A DNA stretch of 64,000 nt from NCBI RefSeq assembly GCF_036607905.1, contig NZ_CP144555.1:5518001-5582000 (forward strand), in the 5' to 3' direction. Each line of letters starts with the position of its first letter. Position 1 is the stretch's first letter. The stretch comes from Streptomyces sp. SCSIO 75703 (GTDB taxonomy: Bacteria; Actinomycetota; Actinomycetes; Streptomycetales; Streptomycetaceae). Shown here piece after piece: positions 51,282 through 58,758 of the stretch. Below the pieces are notes generated by a model. The model was not told where the DNA came from. It worked only from the letters and a program-made list of their open reading frames with translations, and searched no databases. The position numbers and the translations under genes were made by a program.

Positions 51282-51446
51282 CTAGGGCCTTTCGTTGGGA
51301 TCACGCTGGGCTCGCGGGGTCCGGCACCGCGCCTCGCCGCGTTGTCGTCGGTTGTCAGGGCTCCGCCCTGCCGCCCTCGTCCGCCTTGCGACGCACGGCA
51401 CCGGACCCCCTCCCTGATCCGGCCTGATGCAAACGAAAGACCCTAG
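51282..51446. repeat. Long copy (C) of CTAG-ended dispersed repeat
   Basis: The 165-bp element has ends CTAGGGCCTTTCGTTGGGAT and (reverse complement of right end) CTAGGGTCTTTCGTTTGCAT, imperfect inverted repeats. The centre is GC-rich with no ORF. About 140 bp of it is around 90% identical to copy D at 57629-57770. The IS inserted into its left CTAG. Confidence 0.85.
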
Positions 51447-51579
51447 CCACCGCGACGCGTGACGGCCCGGTGGGGCGCGGTCGTCCGGACGATCCGGGCG
51501 GGCCGCCTCCCGCCGGGCCGCGGTGTGTCCGGGCAGGGGGACGGTGCCGTCCGGGTGGCGGGGCCCCGCACGGTCCCCC

Positions 51580-51607
51580 GGTGCCCGGTGCCCGGTGCCC
51601 GGTGCCC
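51580..51607. repeat. Four tandem copies of a 7-bp unit
   Basis: GGTGCCC is repeated four times without mismatch. It may vary in number between strains through slippage. Confidence 0.85.
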
Positions 51608-51905
51608 GGCGGACGGAGCGTGACCGCGGTCCGGTGCGCGGGCGTGCCCGGACGCCGACGGGCGTGCGGAGGGGGGCCCGGCGGATCGGGGCGCGCCGCC
51701 CGCGGAGCGCGCGCCGCCCGTGCCGGTCCGTCCGGACGCGGACCGGCGCTCTCACCCCTTCCGGTGAGACGCGTTCGTACGCCCCCGCGCCGTCACGGAT
51801 GGTGCTCGCCTGGTGCCCCGGCGTGCAAATGTCCCCGACACTACTCGCGTGCCGTCGCTCTTTCAGGGCCTTGCCGAACATGACCCGGCCTTGTTCCGCC
51901 GGGAC

Positions 51906-51911
51906 TAGGCT
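51906..51911 (+). promoter_or_regulatory. Putative -10 (TAGGCT) of the conservon
   Basis: TAGGCT lies 128 bases before rarA. TTGTTC about 20 bases before it is a -35 candidate. Confidence 0.45.
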
Positions 51912-52039
51912 CGCCCGCAGCGCACCGAGTTGAGAGGGATTCGCGCGCTTGTTCCTTATGCGCCGAAGGCCCGTCAACTCCCCGTCCCGCTCCGCCGCAA
52001 GCTCCCCCTTCCCCGCCGAACCCATTTCAGAGGGCCTAC

Positions 52040-53644
52040 ATGGTGAGTGTCGATTCCCCTCCAGGTCGCCGTGAACTTCCCCAGGCGTACGTCCTGTTGC
52101 CGCCCGCGCTGCTGATGGCCGCGGTGACCGGCGCCGCCGTCGCCCTGGTGGCCCAGCCGGCCAGGGCCGCGGTCGGCTGGTGCGGGGCCGTCGCCACCGT
52201 CCTGGTCCTCGCGGTGGCGGCGGTGGCGGTGCGCCGGGGCAACGCCCTGCGCGCCCTGCGCGCCGAACACGCCCGCCGCACGGCGCTCCTGCAACGGCGG
52301 ATCGCCGCCCACACCGAGGAGATGGACCGCCTCGGCGGCGAGATCATCCCGGCGGCGCTGACCTCCATGCGCCGGGGCCGCACACCGCGCGAGGTCCTGC
52401 TCCACCTCGCCGAACTCGACCCGTCCTACGCCGACCTGGGCGAGCCCCAGCGCCGGCTGATCGGCATGGTCTGCGACATCGTCGACCACACGGACTCCCT
52501 GCGCGAGTCCGCCGAACGCTCCTTCGTGGACATCGCCCGCCGCGTCCAGGCCCTCGTCCACCAGCAGAACAAGGAACTGCGCGAGATGGAGGAGGACCAC
52601 GGGCGCAACCCCGAGGTCTTCGACGACCTGCTCCGCCTCGACCACGGCACCGCCCTGATCGGCCGCCTCGCCGACTCCGTCTCGGTCCTCGGCGGCGGAC
52701 GCCCCGGCCGCCAGTGGCCCCGGCCCGTCGCCCTCTACAGCGTGCTGCGCGGCGCCATGTCCCGCATCCTCGAATACCGCCGCATCAACCTGGCCTCCAT
52801 CGCCAAGGTCAACATCACGGGCACCGCCGTCGAGCCGGTCATCCACGCCGCCGCCGAACTCCTCGACAACGCCACCCGCTACTCGCCGCCGCACTCCAAG
52901 GTGCACGTCACCGCGACCGAGGTGCACAGCGGCGTCTGCATCGAGATCGAGGACGCCGGCGTCAGCCTCAGCGAGGAGTCCCGCGCCCGGATCGAGGGCA
53001 TGCTGGAACGCGCCAAGCGCGGCACCGACCTCCAGGACCTCAGCGTCCACCCCCGCCTCGGCCTCGCCGTCGTCGGCCGCCTGTGCGCCGCGTACGGCAT
53101 GGAGGTCTCCCTGCGGGCCTCCGCGTACGGCGGGGTGCGGGCCATCCTCATCGTGCCCGGCGCCATGACGACCACCGAGCCCGGTGTCGGACTCGCCCAC
53201 GGCATCGGCGCCACCTCGGTCCCGCAGCCCGGCCCCGACGCCCTGGAGGGCCCCCGGCGCCGGCCCAAGAAGCGCCGCCCCACCAGCCCCCGGGTCCCGG
53301 CCACCGCCCTCGAGGGCGACGCCCCCGAGGTCACCGAGTGGACCGCCGGCGGCCTGCCCCAGCGACGCAGCCGGGTCAGGACACCGCTCGGCCGGCGCCT
53401 CGCCGAACAGACCGTCCACGAACGGGAGGACGCCGCGCCCGAGACCCACGAGGCCGCCGTCCGCCCCCGCTCCGGTGCCCCCCTCGGGCCCGCGCCGCAG
53501 GCGCCCCCGGCCGAGGAGCCGCCGCCCGGCCAGTGGGTCGAAGCCTTCTGGGAGGGCCTCAAGGGCCACCCGGACCTGTACGCGCAGCAGACCGCCAACG
53601 AGCCGGCCCACGCTCCGGCAGACGACGAGGGGAACCTCAAGTGA
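52040..53644 (+). CDS. rarA: Conservon sensor-kinase-like protein RarA (CvnA9-like)
   Basis: The 534-residue membrane protein has two N-terminal membrane segments (PALLMAAVTGAAVALVA, GAVATVLVLAVAAVAV), a helical region and an HATPase_c domain: N-box HAAAELLDNATRYSPP near 272 and G1 box IEIEDAG near 304. It lacks a clear phosphorylated-His DHp motif. The C-terminal 150 residues are Pro/Arg-rich and disordered. It is the first gene of the five-gene conservon matching rarA-E (cvn9) of S. coelicolor, which represses aerial growth. Its stop overlaps rarB as GTGA. Confidence 0.92.
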   Translation: MVSVDSPPGRRELPQAYVLLPPALLMAAVTGAAVALVAQPARAAVGWCGAVATVLVLAVAAVAVRRGNALRALRAEHARRTALLQRRIAAHTEEMDRLGGEIIPAALTSMRRGRTPREVLLHLAELDPSYADLGEPQRRLIGMVCDIVDHTDSLRESAERSFVDIARRVQALVHQQNKELREMEEDHGRNPEVFDDLLRLDHGTALIGRLADSVSVLGGGRPGRQWPRPVALYSVLRGAMSRILEYRRINLASIAKVNITGTAVEPVIHAAAELLDNATRYSPPHSKVHVTATEVHSGVCIEIEDAGVSLSEESRARIEGMLERAKRGTDLQDLSVHPRLGLAVVGRLCAAYGMEVSLRASAYGGVRAILIVPGAMTTTEPGVGLAHGIGATSVPQPGPDALEGPRRRPKKRRPTSPRVPATALEGDAPEVTEWTAGGLPQRRSRVRTPLGRRLAEQTVHEREDAAPETHEAAVRPRSGAPLGPAPQAPPAEEPPPGQWVEAFWEGLKGHPDLYAQQTANEPAHAPADDEGNLK

Positions 53645-54048
53645 TCGAGCAGCAAGGCAAGTTCGACTGGATGCTGAAGGACCTCTACGACGGGGTCCCG
53701 GGCATCGAGATGATCGTGGTGCTCTCCGCCGACGGCCTGCGCATCGCCCGCTACTCGGGGGACCCGGACGCCGCCGACCGGGTCGCCGCCGCCTGCGCGG
53801 GCCTGCAGAGCCTCGCCGCCGCCGTCGCCCACGAGATCCCCAGCAGCGACGGCCGGATGAAGCTCGTCGTCATCGAGATCGGCGGGGGCTACTTCTACCT
53901 GATGGCCGCCGGGCCCAACGCCTATCTGGCGGTGCTCTCCGACGTCCGCTGCGAACCCGGCCGGATGAGCAACCGCATGGCCGACCTCGTCGCCCGCATC
54001 GGCCCCCACCTGACCAGCCCCGCCCGCCGCGACGGGCAGCCCGTATGA
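53641..54048 (+). CDS. rarB: Roadblock/LC7-domain conservon protein RarB (CvnB-like)
   Basis: The 135-residue protein has a single roadblock/LC7 fold (GKFDWMLKDLYDGVPGIEMI, VVLSADGLRIARYSG, VVIEIGGGYFYLM). Such domains bind small GTPases as partners or regulators, here presumably RarD. GTG 53641 overlaps the rarA stop; the rarC start overlaps its own stop as ATGA. No membrane segment. Confidence 0.92.
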   Translation: MIEQQGKFDWMLKDLYDGVPGIEMIVVLSADGLRIARYSGDPDAADRVAAACAGLQSLAAAVAHEIPSSDGRMKLVVIEIGGGYFYLMAAGPNAYLAVLSDVRCEPGRMSNRMADLVARIGPHLTSPARRDGQPV

Positions 54049-54446
54049 CGGATCCCCAGCGCAGGCGGCGGGCCCCCGACCCGCCGGACACGGGCGGGGC
54101 GGCGCCCGAGGAGGGCGAGCCCCAGAACCCCGAGCGGCTCTTCGTCATCGGCGGCGACGCGGACGGCGAACGCGCCGACCTCGACCTGGTCACCCTCATC
54201 GTGGCCCGCGCCGACCCGCCGGCCTCCGCCACCCCCGAACAGGCGGCGCTGCTGCGGCTGTGCGCCGCGCCGCTCTCCGTCGCCGAACTGTCGGCCTACC
54301 TGCGCCTGCCGTTCAGCGTGGTGACCGTGCTCCTCACCGACCTGCTCGCGGCCGGACTGGCGCAGGCCCGCGCCCCGATCGTCCGCCGGACGGTCGCCGA
54401 CCGAAACCTCCTCGAAGCGGTGATGCATGGACTGCAAAAGCTCTGA
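54045..54446 (+). CDS. rarC: DUF742 conservon protein RarC (CvnC-like)
   Basis: The 133-residue protein begins with a charged stretch, then RLFVIGGDADGERADLDLVTL and a winged-helix-like DUF742 domain (LRLCAAPLSVAELSAYLRLP, LLTDLLAAGLAQARAP). It may contact the other conservon products rather than DNA; no experiment shows which. It overlaps rarB by 4 bases and rarD by 20 bases, so translation is coupled. Confidence 0.9.
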   Translation: MTDPQRRRRAPDPPDTGGAAPEEGEPQNPERLFVIGGDADGERADLDLVTLIVARADPPASATPEQAALLRLCAAPLSVAELSAYLRLPFSVVTVLLTDLLAAGLAQARAPIVRRTVADRNLLEAVMHGLQKL

Positions 54447-55047
54447 CGCCCTCCCGGGACCGCGGACGGAGGACCGGCTCCCGCACACCGCGGAGGCCGC
54501 CGTGAAGATCGTCGTCGTGGGCGGGTTCGGCGTCGGGAAGACCACCATGGTCGGGTCGGTCAGCGAGATCCGGCCGCTGACCACCGAGGAGACCATGACC
54601 CAGGCCGGCGTCGGCGTCGACGACGACTACGGGTCCGCCTCCAAGACCGCCACCACGGTCGCCATGGACTTCGGCCGCATCAGCATCACCGACGAACTGG
54701 TCCTGTACCTCTTCGGCACCCCCGGCCAGGAGCGGTTCTGGTTCCTGTGGAACGGCCTCTTCGAGGGCGCGCTCGGCGCCGTGGTGCTGGTCGACACCCG
54801 CCGGCTGGAGATCAGCTTCGACGTCATGGGACGGCTGGAGGAACGCGGCGTGCCCTTCGTCGTGGCCGTCAACGCCTTCCCCGACGCCCCCCGGCACCCG
54901 GTGGCGGAACTGCGCGCCGCGCTCGACCTGCCCGACGAGATCCCCATCGTCGACTGCGACGTGCGCCGCCGGGCCTCCAGCCGCGACGTCCTGCTGACCC
55001 TCACGCGCTTCCTGCACTCCCTCGCCGCCGAGGGCGCGCTCGCCTGA
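54427..55047 (+). CDS. rarD: Conservon small GTPase RarD (CvnD-like)
   Basis: The 206-residue GTP-binding protein has P-loop VVGGFGVGKTTMVGS near 31-45, effector-like TTEETMTQAGVGVDDDY, G3 LFGTPGQERFWFLW near 95 and a G4-like VAVNAFPDAP near 148. G4 is VNAF rather than NKxD, so guanine contact may be weaker or different. It probably switches with RarB. The start lies inside rarC; rarE follows 47 bases after its stop. Confidence 0.9.
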   Translation: MDCKSSDALPGPRTEDRLPHTAEAAVKIVVVGGFGVGKTTMVGSVSEIRPLTTEETMTQAGVGVDDDYGSASKTATTVAMDFGRISITDELVLYLFGTPGQERFWFLWNGLFEGALGAVVLVDTRRLEISFDVMGRLEERGVPFVVAVNAFPDAPRHPVAELRAALDLPDEIPIVDCDVRRRASSRDVLLTLTRFLHSLAAEGALA

Positions 55048-55094
55048 GCCGCCACCGGCACCCCCGACAGCCCCTTCCCGCCCGGAGCGACACC

Positions 55095-56603
55095 GTGACG
55101 CCTGAACGCCCCTTCCCGACCGGCCCGGACACCCCGGCCGGGCCCCCGCCCGGCTGCCCCGCGCACCGCCCCGGCGCGGGCGGCCCCGCCCGGCTCGCCG
55201 AGGCGGACGACCTGGCGGCGCTGTACGAACGGCTCCGGCGGGAGCACGGCCCGGTGGCCCCCGTACTCCTCCACGACGACGTGCCGATGTGGGTGGTGCT
55301 CGGCCACGCCGAGAACCTGCAGATGATCAGCTCGCCCGCGCTGTTCTCCCGCGACAGCCGCCTCTGGTCGCCGCTGCGGGACGGCCTGGTCAAGCCCGAC
55401 CACCCGCTCATGCCGCACATCGCCCGCCGGCCCGTCTGCTCCCACGCCGAGGGCGCCGAGCACCGGCGGCTGCGCGGCGCCGTCACCTCCGCCATGGCCT
55501 CCGTCGACCACCGCACCCTGCGCCGGCACATCACCCGGCACACCCAGCGGCTGGTCAACCGGTTCTGCGAGGAGGGCCGCGCCGACCTCGTCGCCGAGTT
55601 CGCCGAACACCTCCCGATGGGCGTCATGTGCGAACTCCTCGGCATGCCCGACGAGTACGGCGACCGCCTGGTCGAGGCCGCCCGCGACACGCTCAAGGGC
55701 ACCGAGACCGCCATCGACAGCCACGCCGTCGTCATGGGCGCGCTCGGCCGGCTCACCGCCCGGCGCCGCGCGCGGCCCGAGGACGACATCGCCGGGCGAC
55801 TCGTCACCCACCCGGCCGGGCTCGGCGACGAGGAGGTCCGCGAGCACCTGCGCGTGGTGCTGCTCGCCGCCTACGAGGCCACCGTCAACCTCATCGGCAA
55901 CGTCCTGCGCGTCGTCCTCACCGACCCCGGGTTCCGGGCCCAGCTCAGCGGGGGCCAGATGACCGTGCCCGAGGCGGTCGAGCAGTCCCTGTGGGACGAG
56001 CCGCCGTTCAGCACGGTCCTCGGCTACTTCGCCAAACAGGACACCGAGCTGGGCGGCCGGCGCATCCGCGAGGGCGACGGACTGCTCTTCGGTATCGCCC
56101 CCGGCAACGTCGACCCGCGCATCCGCCCCGACCTCACCGCCGGGATGCAGGGCAACCGCTCCCACCTGGCCTTCGGCGGCGGGCCGCACGAGTGCCCCGG
56201 GCAGGACATCGGGCGGGCCATCGCCGACTGCGGGGTGGACGCGCTGCTGATGCGGCTGCCGGACCTCCAGCTCGACTGCGCCGAGGAGGAGCTGCGCCGC
56301 CGGTCGTCGATCGCCTCCCGGCACCTGGTGGAGCTGCCGGTGTACTTCGAGCCCCGGCCGCCGCAGGCCGTGACGCAGCAGCCGGGCCACACCCCGCTCC
56401 CGCAGCAGCGCACCGTCCGGCAGACCGGCTCCCGGCCGGCCTGCCCCGAGGCGGAGGCCCCGGCGCCCGGACCGGCCCGCGGGGCCGGGCCCGCGCTCGC
56501 CGCCGTCCCCGCGGGGGCCGCGACGGGGACGGGGGAGCCGGGGCAGGGGCGACGCCCGCCGGGCGCCTGGCAGCGGCTCCAGCTCTGGTGGCGCGGCTAC
56601 TGA
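55095..56603 (+). CDS. rarE: CYP157-like cytochrome P450 RarE without ExxR motif
   Basis: The 502-residue P450 ends the conservon. The heme-binding loop FGGGPHECPGQD places the axial Cys at 367 and the I-helix is LLAAYEATVNLIG. The K-helix reads EQSLWDEPPF at 296-305: the second Glu and the Arg of ExxR are replaced by Gln297 and Trp300. This QSLW version is known for the CYP157 family of streptomycetes. The C-terminal 100 residues are Pro/Ala/Gly-rich and beyond the usual P450 length. GTG 55095 is the likely start. Its 3' end overlaps the convergent pseudouridine synthase gene by 7 bases. Confidence 0.9.
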   Translation: MTPERPFPTGPDTPAGPPPGCPAHRPGAGGPARLAEADDLAALYERLRREHGPVAPVLLHDDVPMWVVLGHAENLQMISSPALFSRDSRLWSPLRDGLVKPDHPLMPHIARRPVCSHAEGAEHRRLRGAVTSAMASVDHRTLRRHITRHTQRLVNRFCEEGRADLVAEFAEHLPMGVMCELLGMPDEYGDRLVEAARDTLKGTETAIDSHAVVMGALGRLTARRRARPEDDIAGRLVTHPAGLGDEEVREHLRVVLLAAYEATVNLIGNVLRVVLTDPGFRAQLSGGQMTVPEAVEQSLWDEPPFSTVLGYFAKQDTELGGRRIREGDGLLFGIAPGNVDPRIRPDLTAGMQGNRSHLAFGGGPHECPGQDIGRAIADCGVDALLMRLPDLQLDCAEEELRRRSSIASRHLVELPVYFEPRPPQAVTQQPGHTPLPQQRTVRQTGSRPACPEAEAPAPGPARGAGPALAAVPAGAATGTGEPGQGRRPPGAWQRLQLWWRGY

Positions 56604-57583
56604 CCGCCGCCCGCCGGACCGGGCCCCGCCCACTCTCCGTAAGCCGACCAGGACGCGAGGGAGCGGGCGCTGCGGAAGAGGTGCTCGCGGCCCGTGACCG
56701 GATCGGTGAACCCCAGCTCCCGCGCGAGCAGTTGCAGCGGGCGCCGGAAGTCGCCGGCCGGCACGGGGGCGGTCACCTCCGGATAGAGCGGGTCGCCGAG
56801 GATCGGCACGCCGAGCGCGCTCAGGTGCACGCGCAACTGGTGCGTCTGGCCGGTGCCGGGCCGGAGCCGGTACCTGCCCAGCGCCGTCCCGGCGGCCGGC
56901 TCCTCGCGGTGCGCCAGCAGGTCGACGCGGGTGACGGCGTTCGGCTCGCCGGGCACCTCCCGGGCGGCCGGCACTCCCCGTTCCTTGAGGATCCGGCTCC
57001 GTACCGTGCGCGGCAGGGCGAGCGCGGGATCGTAGGGGGCGACCGCCTCGTACTCCTTGTGGACCAGGCGGTCGCGGAAGAGCGTCTGGTACGCGCCGCG
57101 CTCCTCGGGGCGGACGGTGAACAGCACCAGCCCGGCGGTGAGCCGGTCCAGGCGGTGGGCCGCGCCGAGCGACGGCAGTCCCAGTTCCCGGCGCAGCCGG
57201 GCGAGGGCGGTCTCGGTGACGTGGCCGCCGCGCGGGGTGGTGGCCAGGAAGTGCGGCTTGTCGGCGACGACGATGTGCTCGTCGCGGTGGACGACCCGCA
57301 CCCCGAATGGCACCGGCACCTCCGGCGCCACGTCGCGGTGGAACCACACGTACAGGCCGGCCCGGTACGGGGTGTCCGCCGCGACGGCCCGCCCGTCCGC
57401 CCCGACCACCCGGCCCTCGGCGAGCAGGCCGGCCACCACGCCGGGGCCCGCCCCGGAGAGCCGCTCCACGAGGTACGCGCCGACCGTGGGCCACGTCCCG
57501 GCCGCCGGCAGCCGGACCCGTACCGCGTCCACCCCGTCGCGCTGCGGCAGGGGCGAGGGCGGGGGCGGGGTGCGTCGTCTCAT
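56597..57583 (-). CDS. RluA-family pseudouridine synthase
   Basis: The 328-residue enzyme isomerises uridine in RNA to pseudouridine. Its catalytic Asp is in AAHRLDRLTAGLVLF near 142-156. An N-terminal S4-like region precedes it (LVERLSGAGPGVVAGLLAEG), then VVHRDEHIVVADKPHFL, the family entry motif. The actual RNA target is unknown. ATG 57583 (MRRRTPPPP) is used; the frame extends upstream but loses the conserved start. Convergent with rarE. Confidence 0.88.
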   Translation of the reverse strand: MRRRTPPPPSPLPQRDGVDAVRVRLPAAGTWPTVGAYLVERLSGAGPGVVAGLLAEGRVVGADGRAVAADTPYRAGLYVWFHRDVAPEVPVPFGVRVVHRDEHIVVADKPHFLATTPRGGHVTETALARLRRELGLPSLGAAHRLDRLTAGLVLFTVRPEERGAYQTLFRDRLVHKEYEAVAPYDPALALPRTVRSRILKERGVPAAREVPGEPNAVTRVDLLAHREEPAAGTALGRYRLRPGTGQTHQLRVHLSALGVPILGDPLYPEVTAPVPAGDFRRPLQLLARELGFTDPVTGREHLFRSARSLASWSAYGEWAGPGPAGGGQ

Positions 57584-57628
57584 GGCCGGCCAGCGTACGA
57601 GACGGGGGCCGCCGGGTAAGGAGCGGTG

Positions 57629-57770
57629 CCGGGCTCGCGGGGCCCGGCACCGCGCCTCGCCGCGTCGGCATCGGCTGTCAGGGCCCCGCCCTGCCGCCCT
57701 CCTCCGCCCTGCGATGCACGGCACCGGACCCCCCTCCCTGATCCGGCCTGATCCAAACGAGCGACCCTAG
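57629..57770. repeat. Long copy (D) of dispersed repeat, left end missing
   Basis: About 142 bp, around 90% identical to copy C, with right end CCAAACGAGCGACCCTAG. The roughly 25-bp left inverted repeat is absent, the flank here reading GGTAAGGAGCGGTGCC. The CTAG (57767-57770) contains the stop codon of the siderophore-interacting protein on the other strand. Confidence 0.85.
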
Positions 57771-58609
57771 GCGGCGGGGGCGTTCTCCTGCTCGGCCTCC
57801 ACGCGGGCGTTCCACTCCTGCTTGGACGCCTGCCAGCCGTCCTCGTTGTGGCCGAGCCGCCAGTACCCGGAGATCGACAGGTCCTCGCGGGGGATCTCGC
57901 GCTCGACCCGGAGGTACCGGCGCAGTTCCCTCACGCAGCCCGCCTCGCCGTGCACGAAGGCGTGCACCCGGCCCCGCGGGAACTCCAGCGCGCGCACGGC
58001 CTCGACCAGGGCCCGGCCCACCGGCCGGCCCGCCCGGTGCAGCCAGACGACCTCCACGTCGGAGTCGATCTTCTGCTCCTCCTCGGGCCCCTCGACCTCG
58101 ACGAACGCGAAGGCGCGGACCCCGGCCGGCAGTGTCTCCAGGGAGCGGGCGATCGCGGGCAGCGCGCTCTCGTCGCCGGCGAGCAGGTGCCAGTCGGCGC
58201 CGGCGTCGGGCGCGTAGGCGCCGCCGGGGCCCAGGAAGCGGACGGTCTCGCCCGGCCGCACGTGCTTCGCCCAGGGCCCGGCCAGTCCGGCGTCGCCGTG
58301 GATCACGAAGTCGAGGGTCATCTCGCGGCTCTCGGCGTCCCAGTGGCGGACCGTGTACGTCCGCGTCACCGGCCACTCGTGGCGGGGGAACTCCTCCCGG
58401 ATCCGCTCCAGGTCGAAGGGCTCGGGGTAGGTCACGCCGCCGGGGGCGAAGAGCAGCTTGACGTAGTGGTCGGTGCAGGTGTCCGCCGCCAGTCCGGCCG
58501 GTCCTTCGACGGCGATGACCACGCGCTGCATGAGAGGGGTCAGCCGCTCGGTGCGGACGACCCGCGCGGTGTGCGGCGTGCGGGGCCTGCGGCCCGGACG
58601 GTCTGCCAT
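57767..58609 (-). CDS. Siderophore-interacting protein (ferric reductase-like)
   Basis: The 280-residue flavoprotein has the FAD-binding domain of the family (RTYTVRHWDAESREMTLDF near 82, HVRPGETVRFLGPGG near 115) and the NAD(P)H-binding SIP region (WHLLAGDESALPAIARSLE, FVHGEAGCVRELRRYL). It reduces ferric siderophores in the cytosol to free iron. A DmdR/IdeR-like iron box lies upstream of the start, so it should be induced by iron starvation. Its TAG stop is provided by the end of repeat copy D. No siderophore transport gene is adjacent. Confidence 0.93.
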   Translation of the reverse strand: MADRPGRRPRTPHTARVVRTERLTPLMQRVVIAVEGPAGLAADTCTDHYVKLLFAPGGVTYPEPFDLERIREEFPRHEWPVTRTYTVRHWDAESREMTLDFVIHGDAGLAGPWAKHVRPGETVRFLGPGGAYAPDAGADWHLLAGDESALPAIARSLETLPAGVRAFAFVEVEGPEEEQKIDSDVEVVWLHRAGRPVGRALVEAVRALEFPRGRVHAFVHGEAGCVRELRRYLRVEREIPREDLSISGYWRLGHNEDGWQASKQEWNARVEAEQENAPAA

Positions 58610-58631
58610 GACGGCCTCCCTGTTGCCTGGG

Positions 58632-58650
58632 TTAGGTAAACCTAAGCTAG
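58632..58650. promoter_or_regulatory. Iron box (DmdR/IdeR-type operator)
   Basis: The site TTAGGTAAACCTAAGCTAG, read on the minus strand as CTAGCTTAGGTTTACCTAA, fits the iron-regulator consensus TTAGGTTAGGCTAACCTAA at about 15 of 19 positions. It lies 22-40 bases upstream of the gene start. Confidence 0.75.
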
Positions 58651-58758
58651 CATCCCGCCGCCTGGAGCACCCCTAACCGGACGGCTCCCCGCCGTTCCGC
58701 GCGGACCACGGAGCCCGGGACGCGTCCGGTGCACGCGCACGTCGCCCGCCCGTACCGC

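Larger units (their letters stand above)
51447..52039. other. 593-bp gap upstream of rarA
   Basis: No credible gene. Bases 51580-51607 hold four exact copies of the heptamer GGTGCCC. A -10-like TAGGCT lies at 51906-51911, giving rarA a leader of about 120 bases. The frames that are open here have atypical composition and are shadows. Confidence 0.55.

Noticed and set aside
51447..51960. Coding frames between the long repeat and rarA
   Set aside because: The open frames are Arg/Pro/Gly-rich in several phases at once, lack ribosome-binding sites and cross the tandem heptamer; none looks like a protein.
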